Source: Acidimicrobiales bacterium
Lineage (GTDB): Bacteria; Actinomycetota; Acidimicrobiia; Acidimicrobiales; JANYDT01
DNA length: 6,827 bases
Direction: 5' to 3'
NCBI GenBank assembly: GCA_025358985.1
Contig: JANYHQ010000220.1
Coordinates: 1-6,827 of the forward strand
The translations under genes and the position numbers were made by a program. This document shows, piece after piece, positions 1 to 4,605 of the stretch (the first letter of the stretch is position 1; every line of letters starts with the position of its first letter). The notes beneath the pieces are model-generated. The model made no database searches, was not told the DNA's origin, and saw only the letters and a program-made list of their open reading frames with translations.

Positions 1-1
1 A

Positions 2-232
2 CGTCGAGCGTCATGTCGTGGGCCACAGTCCGCGATGTTCTTTCCGCCTTCGACATTCGAACGAAAAGAGGACAAGGAGCAGCGAGAGGTGAGCGCCAAG
101 GCAATATGCGCCAACTGCTGCGTGCAGGGCGACTGCCTCGACTACGCCATCCGCATCCGTGAGTCACACGGCATCTGGGGCGGACTCAACGAGGGGGAGC
201 GACGGGTGATCATGGCCCGTCTGGCTGGCTGA
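2..232 (+). CDS. WhiB-family Fe-S transcriptional regulator, 5'-truncated by the window edge
   Basis: WhiB-like proteins are small actinobacterial regulators that hold a [4Fe-4S] cluster on four cysteines and usually act by binding the principal sigma factor. The reading frame is open to the first bases of the window, and 76 residues are visible. They contain a Cys at visible residue 5, then the CxxC-x5-C set at residues 36, 39 and 45, the family FFPPSTFERKE stretch between them, and the GIWGG turn at 57-61 followed by a basic ERR tail. The ATG at 35 is internal: starting there would lose the first cluster cysteine, so the true start lies upstream of the window. The spacing of 30 residues between first and second cysteine is close to that of several known WhiB proteins. 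Oddly, a fifth cysteine at residue 40 replaces the proline usual after CxxC. The subfamily (WhiB1-7) cannot be assigned without the N-terminus. Confidence 0.93.
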   Translation, partial: RRASCRGPQSAMFFPPSTFERKEDKEQREVSAKAICANCCVQGDCLDYAIRIRESHGIWGGLNEGERRVIMARLAG

Positions 233-259
233 ACTGGCTGACTGAACTGGCTGGCTGAC
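221..259 (+). repeat. 13-bp direct tandem repeat, 3 copies, spanning the whiB stop codon
   Basis: Three adjacent 13-bp units are visible: CTGGCTGGCTGAA (221-233), CTGGCTGACTGAA (234-246) and CTGGCTGGCTGAC (247-259). Copies 1 and 2 differ at one base, and copies 1 and 3 at the last base. Each unit is itself made of CTGG/CTGA tetramers. The first unit encodes the last three residues (Leu-Ala-Gly) and the TGA stop of the WhiB-like gene; the other two lie in the gap before the dehydrogenase. Replication slippage is the simplest origin. Confidence 0.85.
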
Positions 260-264
260 TCGGG

Positions 265-280
265 GCCTAACGGGCTAGGC
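265..280 (+). promoter_or_regulatory. Small hairpin just before the dehydrogenase start
   Basis: GCCTA (265-269) and TAGGC (276-280) are perfect inverted repeats around a 6-base loop, ending 7 bases before the ATG at 288. The stem contains the AGG at 277-279, the best-placed Shine-Dalgarno-like bases for that start; a second AGG in AGGTGG at 281-286 is too close to the ATG. Folding could therefore mask the ribosome site. The stem is only 5 bp, so chance is a real alternative. Confidence 0.25.
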
Positions 281-287
281 AGGTGGA

Positions 288-1322
288 ATGCGTGCAGTAG
301 TGCTCCGCCAGGGCTCTCTCATAGTTGACGAAGTAGCCGAACCGGTGCCTGGGCATCAACAGTCGCTGGTGCGCGTGGTGGCATGTGGCATTTGTGGCTC
401 GGACTTGCACTTTGTGCATCACGGCCGCCATATGACGCAACTGAGCCGAGAAGGGGGTTCACCCTCCACATTGGATGTGGACCGCGACATCGTGATGGGC
501 CACGAATTCGTGGTGGAGGTGCTCGAGCACGGCCCCGGAACCGAGGGATTGCCGACAGGTTCGTTTGCCACCTCGATGCCGATCATCTTCACGGGCTTTC
601 CTCCTGGCCCTGAGAACGTCACCAGCATGGCGTACTCGAACACCTTCTCCGGTGGCTACGCCGAGCGCATGTTGGTGTCCACGCCAATGCTGTTGGCGGT
701 ACCCAACAGACTGCCGGTGCGTCATGCGGCGCTCACTGAACCCATGGCGGTAGGCGTCCATGCCGTAGCCAAGTCGGCCATCGTGCCCGGCGAGTCGGCT
801 TTGGTCCACGGATGTGGACCTGTGGGGTTGGCGGTGATTGCGGCCCTGCGTTTGGCGGGGGTGGAGGTGATCGTGGCGGCCGACTTCTCCCCGGTGCGCC
901 GGGCACTGGCGTCGCTCATGGGAGCCACCACGGTGGTGGACCCTGGCGTGGAGGAGGGCATCGATGGGTGGAAGCGGGTAGGTGGTACGTCCACGCTGGT
1001 GCAATTCGACGCCATTGGACTGCCGGGCATAGTGAACCACGCCATGAAGCGCGCCCCCCGACACAGCCGGATCGTGGTGGTGGGCGTATGCATGCAGGAC
1101 GACATGGTGCAGCCCATCTTCGGTATCAACAAGGAACTGAACCTGCAGTTCGTGTTGGGCTATACCCCCGAAGAGTTCACTGCCACGTTGGGTCATCTGG
1201 CCGAAGGGCGTATCGACGCCGAACCGCTCATCACGGGCTCGGTGGGGTTGGACGGCGTGGCCGACGCATTTGCGGCCCTGGCTCACCCGGACCAGCACGT
1301 GAAGATTCTGGTGGAGCCGTAG
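288..1322 (+). CDS. Zinc-dependent medium-chain alcohol/polyol dehydrogenase (MDR superfamily)
   Basis: This 344-residue protein belongs to the cytosolic zinc-type MDR family, which oxidises an alcohol or polyol (or reduces the carbonyl) with NAD(P). The N-terminal GroES-like domain carries the catalytic-zinc residues Cys36 (CGICGSD), His72 and Glu73 (MGHE), with Glu151 in the ALTEPMAVG segment. The Rossmann domain starts near residue 171 with VHGCGPVGLA. The Asp in VAADFS, at the end of the second Rossmann strand, favours NAD over NADP. The four-cysteine structural-zinc loop of classical alcohol dehydrogenases is absent; the equivalent region (about 83-120) is a Gly/Pro-rich stretch containing FTGFPPGPENV. 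The ATG at 288 places the first strand (MRAVVLRQG) as usual for the family. The gene lies 55 bp after the WhiB-like gene on the same strand and may share its transcript. The substrate is unknown; a role in sugar or polyol metabolism is only suggested by the neighbouring sugar genes. Confidence 0.9.
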   Translation: MRAVVLRQGSLIVDEVAEPVPGHQQSLVRVVACGICGSDLHFVHHGRHMTQLSREGGSPSTLDVDRDIVMGHEFVVEVLEHGPGTEGLPTGSFATSMPIIFTGFPPGPENVTSMAYSNTFSGGYAERMLVSTPMLLAVPNRLPVRHAALTEPMAVGVHAVAKSAIVPGESALVHGCGPVGLAVIAALRLAGVEVIVAADFSPVRRALASLMGATTVVDPGVEEGIDGWKRVGGTSTLVQFDAIGLPGIVNHAMKRAPRHSRIVVVGVCMQDDMVQPIFGINKELNLQFVLGYTPEEFTATLGHLAEGRIDAEPLITGSVGLDGVADAFAALAHPDQHVKILVEP

Positions 1323-1332
1323 CGGAGTGCGG

Positions 1333-1365
1333 CCCCACCCACCCCACCCAACCACAACCCCAACC
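1333..1365 (+). terminator. G-free C/A tract: candidate Rho-utilisation site and minus-strand G-quadruplex motif
   Basis: Starting 10 bases after the dehydrogenase stop, 33 consecutive bases contain only C and A. The first part, CCCCACCCACCCCACCC (1333-1349), reads on the minus strand as four runs of three or four G separated by single T, the classic pattern for a compact parallel G-quadruplex. In the plus-strand transcript the same tract is C-rich, unstructured and without G, which is what Rho helicase prefers to bind. A Rho-dependent 3' end for the dehydrogenase mRNA is therefore plausible. No U-tract follows, so an ordinary intrinsic terminator is not indicated here. The base pattern is seen directly; both functions are inference. 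Confidence 0.5.
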
Positions 1366-1369
1366 GCGA

Positions 1370-1396
1370 CAAGAATGGGTCGGAACCTCATTCTTG
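1370..1396 (+). repeat. Inverted repeat A (CAAGAATG / CATTCTTG hairpin)
   Basis: CAAGAATG at 1370-1377 is the exact reverse complement of CATTCTTG at 1389-1396. GGT (1378-1380) and ACC (1385-1387) extend the stem around a CGGA tetraloop, with one bulged T at 1388. In RNA this would be an 11-bp stem; as DNA it is a 27-bp dyad that could be an operator. It begins 47 bases after the dehydrogenase stop and ends 133 bases before the ATG of the nucleotide-sugar dehydrogenase gene. The arms are richer in A/T than the surrounding coding DNA. There is no T-run after it, so it is not a textbook intrinsic terminator, although actinobacterial terminators often lack one. Confidence 0.7.
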
Positions 1397-1435
1397 ACTG
1401 GGAAGATCCCCAAATAGCCCACGTTCCCAGACAAG
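1393..1435 (+). repeat. Inverted repeat B, overlapping repeat A
   Basis: CTTGACTGGGAA (1393-1404) and TTCCCAGACAAG (1424-1435) are reverse complements at 11 of 12 positions, separated by 19 bases. The left arm reuses CTTG (1393-1396), which is also the end of the right arm of repeat A. In RNA the two stems therefore compete for these bases. As DNA, the arms are centred 31 bp apart, about three helical turns, which would suit a dimeric or tetrameric DNA-binding protein. No function can be assigned from sequence alone. Confidence 0.6.
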
Positions 1436-1438
1436 TAC

Positions 1439-1458
1439 CAAGAAGTAACCCGTTCTTG
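1439..1458 (+). repeat. Inverted repeat C (CAAGAA / TTCTTG hairpin)
   Basis: CAAGAA (1439-1444) pairs with TTCTTG (1453-1458) around an 8-base loop. The arms repeat those of inverted repeat A, and the flanks also look related: A has AACC then CATTCTTG then GG four bases later, and C has AACC then CGTTCTTG then GG four bases later. This suggests that A and C are diverged copies of one element. It lies 71 bases upstream of the start of the nucleotide-sugar dehydrogenase gene. Confidence 0.5.
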
Positions 1459-1516
1459 TAGTGGTTTGTGGGCGGGGCCAGGTGGCGCGGTCCTCTGAGG
1501 GCGTGAGGCGCTCCAC

Positions 1517-1530
1517 TAACCTGCGCGCCA
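1517..1530 (+). promoter_or_regulatory. Candidate -10 element of a leaderless promoter
   Basis: TAACCT (1517-1522) fits the actinobacterial -10 pattern TAnnnT and lies seven bases before the ATG at 1530, so transcription could begin at the A of the start codon. The bases just before this ATG (GCGCGCC) offer no Shine-Dalgarno sequence, which agrees with a leaderless mRNA. No convincing -35 hexamer is seen about 17 bp upstream. Inverted repeats A to C would then lie upstream of the transcript start and act, if at all, as DNA sites for this promoter. Confidence 0.45.
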
Positions 1531-2735
1531 TGACCCAGGCCGACACCTTTCCCCTTGATGTCGTGGTGGTGGGTGGATGCGGCCACGTGGGACTGCCGTT
1601 GGCCATCGCCTTTGCCGAACGGGGCCTGCGGACAGTGGCCCACGACATCAATGCCGCCGCCGTTGACACCGTCAATGCCGCGCAGTTGCCCTTTGACGAA
1701 CCTGATGCCGGTCCAGTGTTGGCTCGGGTGATTGCTGACGGCCGACTCAGTGCCAGCACCGATCCGGCGTCGATCGGCCTGGCTCGTCACGTCATCGTGG
1801 TCATCGGCACCCCGGTGGACGAGCATCTCAACCCCGATGCCAGGGCCGTCCCCGACGCAGTGGCCACCCTGCACCCGTTCCTGCAGGCGGGACAACTTCT
1901 GGTGCTGCGCTCCACGGTGTATCCGGGGGTCACAGCACTGGTGGAGGAGGGTCTGGCGGCGGCCGGCGTGGACGTGGAGGTGGCGTTCTGCCCGGAGCGC
2001 ATCGCCGAAGGCAAGGCCATGACGGAATTGTTTGATCTGCCTCAGATCATCAGTGCCCGCTCGCCCGACGCAGTGGCCCGGGCCGACAAACTGTTCCGCC
2101 ACCTCACGGAACGTACGGTGCATGTGAGCCCCGAGGAAGCGGAGTTGGCCAAGCTGTTCACCAACACCTGGCGCTATATCAAGTTTGCCGCCGCCAATCA
2201 GTTGTACATGATGGCCAACGACTTTGGACTGGATTTTGACCGTATCCGCCACGCCATCACGTTCGAATATCCGCGTGCCCAGGACATGCCAGGGCCTGGT
2301 TTCGCCGCAGGGCCTTGTCTGTTCAAAGACACCATGCAATTGGCGGCATTCAACGACAACAAATTTGTTCTGGGCCATTCCGCGATGTTGGTGAACGAAG
2401 GTCTACCGCTGTATGTGGTGTCGCGTATGGCTCAGCGGTTCGAGTTGAAAACCATGATAGTGGGGATTTTGGGCATGGCCTTCAAGGGGGAGAGCGACGA
2501 TACGCGCTCCAGCCTCAGCTACAAGCTCAAACGGATCCTGCGCTTCCGCGCTGGCGATGTGCTCACCGCCGACCCATATGTGCGCACAGACCCTGCGTTG
2601 CTCTCTGAAGAGGAAGTGCTAGAGCGTAGCGATGTGGTGGTGATCGGAGCCCCTCACCGTCGTTATGCAGAACTCTCCACCACCAAGCCAGTGATCGACA
2701 TCTGGAATATCACCGGCAACGGCGTCCGGATCTAA
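1530..2735 (+). CDS. Nucleotide-sugar 6-dehydrogenase (UDP-glucose/GDP-mannose dehydrogenase family)
   Basis: This 401-residue cytosolic enzyme family oxidises C6 of an NDP-hexose twice with NAD, giving an NDP-uronic acid for surface polysaccharides. The N-terminal Rossmann domain has GGCGHVG at 15-21 with Asp39 ending the second strand, then VIGTPVDE (91-98) and LRSTVYPG (126-133). The substrate region has FCPERIAEGKA (153-163). The central helical domain carries Lys208 and Asn212 in LAKLFTNTWR. The thiol nucleophile is Cys263 in AGPCLFKDT, with Lys266 and Asp267 behind it. The C-terminal UDP-binding domain opens with GILGMAFKGESDDTR. The frame is open back to a GTG at 1461, but those extra 23 residues precede the expected first strand and are not family-like. 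The ATG at 1530 with its -10 element is therefore preferred. It is first of three tightly spaced genes. Features resemble the WecC/WbpA-like branch; the actual sugar (glucose, GlcNAc, ManNAc) is not decided. Confidence 0.92.
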   Translation: MTQADTFPLDVVVVGGCGHVGLPLAIAFAERGLRTVAHDINAAAVDTVNAAQLPFDEPDAGPVLARVIADGRLSASTDPASIGLARHVIVVIGTPVDEHLNPDARAVPDAVATLHPFLQAGQLLVLRSTVYPGVTALVEEGLAAAGVDVEVAFCPERIAEGKAMTELFDLPQIISARSPDAVARADKLFRHLTERTVHVSPEEAELAKLFTNTWRYIKFAAANQLYMMANDFGLDFDRIRHAITFEYPRAQDMPGPGFAAGPCLFKDTMQLAAFNDNKFVLGHSAMLVNEGLPLYVVSRMAQRFELKTMIVGILGMAFKGESDDTRSSLSYKLKRILRFRAGDVLTADPYVRTDPALLSEEEVLERSDVVVIGAPHRRYAELSTTKPVIDIWNITGNGVRI

Positions 2736-2737
2736 CG

Positions 2738-3568
2738 ATGAACGTGCCCACCAACACCCGCTCGCATCGTCGCGCCTCGGACCCCACGCTGGCATCAGAA
2801 GAAGACCGACTGAGGGTGTCGGTGGTGGTCACCGTGTACAACGAGGGCAACGGTGTCACCGAGTGTCTAGATCGCATTTTTGAATCGGTGCGACTGCCCT
2901 GCGAGGTACTGGTGGTGTACGACTCGCCGGACGACACCAGCGCACCGTTCGTGGAGCAGTACGCCGCCCGTGACCCCCGAGTGCATCCAACCCTGAACAC
3001 CTACGGTCGCGGACCGGCCATGGCCATCCGCTTCGGTATCGATCATGCGTCGGCGCCGGTGGTGGTGGTGACAATGGCCGACGGGTGCGACGATCCGGCG
3101 CAGATAGATCCGCTCACCAAACTGGTGGAGCGAGGAGTGGTGGTGGCAGCGGCGTCGCGCTACATGCGCGGAGGCCAGCAGGTGGGCGGCCCGTGGTTCA
3201 AACAGTTCCTCTCGCGCAGCGCCGGTCGGTCGCTACACCTCTTGGCCCGAGTGGGTACCAACGACGCCACCAACTCGTTCAAGGCGTACTCGGTGGATTT
3301 TGTGCGCCGCGTGGGCATCGAGAGTGATGCCGGCTTCGAAGTGGGACTGGAACTGGTGGCCAAGGCCCGTCGCTATCGTCAACCCGTCGCCGAACTACCC
3401 ACCATCTGGTTGGACCGCACGTTTGGCTTGTCGAACTTCAAGATGGCCTCCTGGCTTCCCAAATATCTGCGGTGGTACCGCTACGCCTATGGTCCAGCGC
3501 TCACCCTTCCCCCGGCACCACCCGGTTCCACCCCGCAACAATCCAGCCCGCAACAAAAGGACAGCTGA
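2738..3568 (+). CDS. Family 2 glycosyltransferase, DPM1-like
   Basis: This 276-residue GT-A fold enzyme should transfer a sugar from a nucleotide donor to a polyprenyl phosphate or lipid/glycan acceptor at the cytosolic face of the membrane. After about 25 polar residues the domain begins with VSVVVTVYNEG (27-37). It continues with the donor-binding Asp62 (VVYDSPDD), the MADGCDDP segment (113-120) at the metal-binding DxD position, and SFKAY (180-184) in the region that in DPM1-like enzymes reads SGFRAY. A basic aromatic tail (WLPKYLRWYRYAYG) may touch the membrane, and the last 20 or so residues are Pro/Gln/Ser-rich linker. No membrane segment is seen. Its ATG comes 2 nt after the stop of the dehydrogenase gene and no good Shine-Dalgarno precedes it, so translational coupling is likely. 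Polyprenyl-phosphate mannose or glucose synthase is one possibility; another acceptor cannot be excluded. Confidence 0.88.
   Translation: MNVPTNTRSHRRASDPTLASEEDRLRVSVVVTVYNEGNGVTECLDRIFESVRLPCEVLVVYDSPDDTSAPFVEQYAARDPRVHPTLNTYGRGPAMAIRFGIDHASAPVVVVTMADGCDDPAQIDPLTKLVERGVVVAAASRYMRGGQQVGGPWFKQFLSRSAGRSLHLLARVGTNDATNSFKAYSVDFVRRVGIESDAGFEVGLELVAKARRYRQPVAELPTIWLDRTFGLSNFKMASWLPKYLRWYRYAYGPALTLPPAPPGSTPQQSSPQQKDS
3557..3561 (+). promoter_or_regulatory. Ribosome binding site of the epimerase gene
   Basis: AAGGA lies 8 bases before the ATG at 3570, inside the last codons of the upstream glycosyltransferase gene. It decides the start: the frame is open back to 3300, but that stretch overlaps the glycosyltransferase gene and encodes no epimerase-like sequence. 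Confidence 0.6.
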
Positions 3569-3569
3569 C

Positions 3570-4601
3570 ATGTCGAAGGTGCTCGTTTCTGGTTCTGCCG
3601 GGTTCATCGGTGGATACGTGGTGGAAGAGTTGCTCAAACGCGGCCATCAGGTGGTGGGAATCGACAACTACTCCAAATACGGCAAGGTCACCAAGAGCTA
3701 TGACGACAACGCCAACTATCAGTTCGTCATCGGTGACTGCACGGATGTGGCGTTGATGACGGAGTTGGCATCGGACTGTGACCACTTCATTGCGGGGGCT
3801 GCGCTCATTGGTGGCATCAGCTATTTCCATGCGTACGCATACGATCTGCTTGCCAGCAACGAGCGGATCATTGCGGCTTCGTGTGACGCCGCACTCAAGG
3901 CCTATGCCAGCGGCACCGGTCGGCTGAAGAAAGTCACCTACCTGTCGAGTTCCATGGTGTTCGAATCCACCGACCACTGGCCCAGCGTGGAGGGCGACGA
4001 GCGCAAGGTGCCACCGCCGCTGTCCTCGTACGGATTTCAGAAGTTGGCCGTGGAGTACTTCGCCATTGCCGCCCATCAGCAGTATGGGCTGCCGTACACC
4101 ATCGTGCGTCCGTTCAACTGCGTGGGCATCGGTGAGAGTCGGGCCCTGGGCGAGCACGAAGTGCTCAGCGGCAATGTGCAACTGGCCATGAGTCACGTGG
4201 TGCCCGACATCGTGCAGAAGATCGTGAAGGGCCAAGATCCGTTGCATCTGCTGGGTGCAGGCACGCAGATCCGTCATTACACCTACGGTGGCGATCTGGC
4301 TCGGGGAATCGCGGTGTGTATGGAACATCCAGATGCGCTGAATGAAGACTTCAACATCTCCACCGAAGAATCAACCACGGTGTTGGCCCTGGCCGAACTC
4401 ATCTGGACCAAGATCCACGGCACCGACAAACCCTTTAACTGGATCAGTGATGATCCGTACGAATACGACGTCCAAAAGCGAATCCCGTCAGTGGAAAAGG
4501 CCAAGCGGGTATTGGGGTTTGAGGCCACCACCACGCTTGACACCATGTTGGACGAGGTCATTCCGTGGATCCGTCAAGCCGTCGTCGATGGCAACATTTG
4601 A
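3570..4601 (+). CDS. NAD-dependent sugar epimerase/dehydratase (extended SDR family)
   Basis: This 343-residue protein is an extended short-chain dehydrogenase/reductase, the class that epimerises or dehydrates NDP-sugars through a 4-keto intermediate using tightly bound NAD. The nucleotide-binding glycine motif GSAGFIG is at 8-14, with Asp32 (GIDNYS) binding the adenosine ribose. The catalytic set is Ser127/Ser128 in YLSSSMVF and Tyr154/Lys158 in YGFQK. The RPFN substrate motif and the HYTYGGDLARGI segment follow in the C-terminal half. The T-D-E triplet typical of dTDP-glucose 4,6-dehydratases is absent at the SSSM position, which favours an epimerase such as a UDP-glucose or UDP-glucuronate 4-epimerase-like enzyme. 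It starts 1 nt after the glycosyltransferase stop and ends the three-gene operon. It probably works with the upstream dehydrogenase on one NDP-sugar pathway, but product identity is open. Confidence 0.9.
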   Translation: MSKVLVSGSAGFIGGYVVEELLKRGHQVVGIDNYSKYGKVTKSYDDNANYQFVIGDCTDVALMTELASDCDHFIAGAALIGGISYFHAYAYDLLASNERIIAASCDAALKAYASGTGRLKKVTYLSSSMVFESTDHWPSVEGDERKVPPPLSSYGFQKLAVEYFAIAAHQQYGLPYTIVRPFNCVGIGESRALGEHEVLSGNVQLAMSHVVPDIVQKIVKGQDPLHLLGAGTQIRHYTYGGDLARGIAVCMEHPDALNEDFNISTEESTTVLALAELIWTKIHGTDKPFNWISDDPYEYDVQKRIPSVEKAKRVLGFEATTTLDTMLDEVIPWIRQAVVDGNI

Positions 4602-4605
4602 TTGG

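Noticed and set aside
230..241. TGA at the end of the WhiB-like gene as a possible selenocysteine codon, given SelB in the window
   Set aside because: The protein already ends where WhiB proteins end, another TGA follows two codons later in the same frame, and the downstream tandem repeat forms no SECIS-like hairpin that I can see.
1370..1396. Inverted repeat A as a classical intrinsic terminator
   Set aside because: No run of T follows the stem; the next bases are ACTGGGAAG. A Rho-assisted or structural role is kept as the alternative.
459..2378. 639-codon open frame on the minus strand across the alcohol dehydrogenase, the gap and the nucleotide-sugar dehydrogenase
   Set aside because: It is antisense to two clear enzyme genes with intact motifs. 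Its translation is rich in His, Gly and Arg without any recognisable domain. Long antisense frames are common in GC-rich coding DNA.
3057..3070. GTG triplet run in the GT2 gene as a microsatellite
   Set aside because: It encodes the run of four valines in a core beta strand just before the MADGCDDP motif and fits the local Val codon preference.
3300..3569. N-terminal extension of the epimerase frame back to 3300
   Set aside because: The added residues overlap the GT2 gene and do not resemble an SDR; the GSAGFIG motif must lie near the N-terminus, and an AAGGA precedes the ATG at 3570.
3501..4328. 275-codon minus-strand frame opposite the epimerase gene
   Set aside because: It is a mirror of the epimerase codon bias, has no motif, and overlaps two sense genes.
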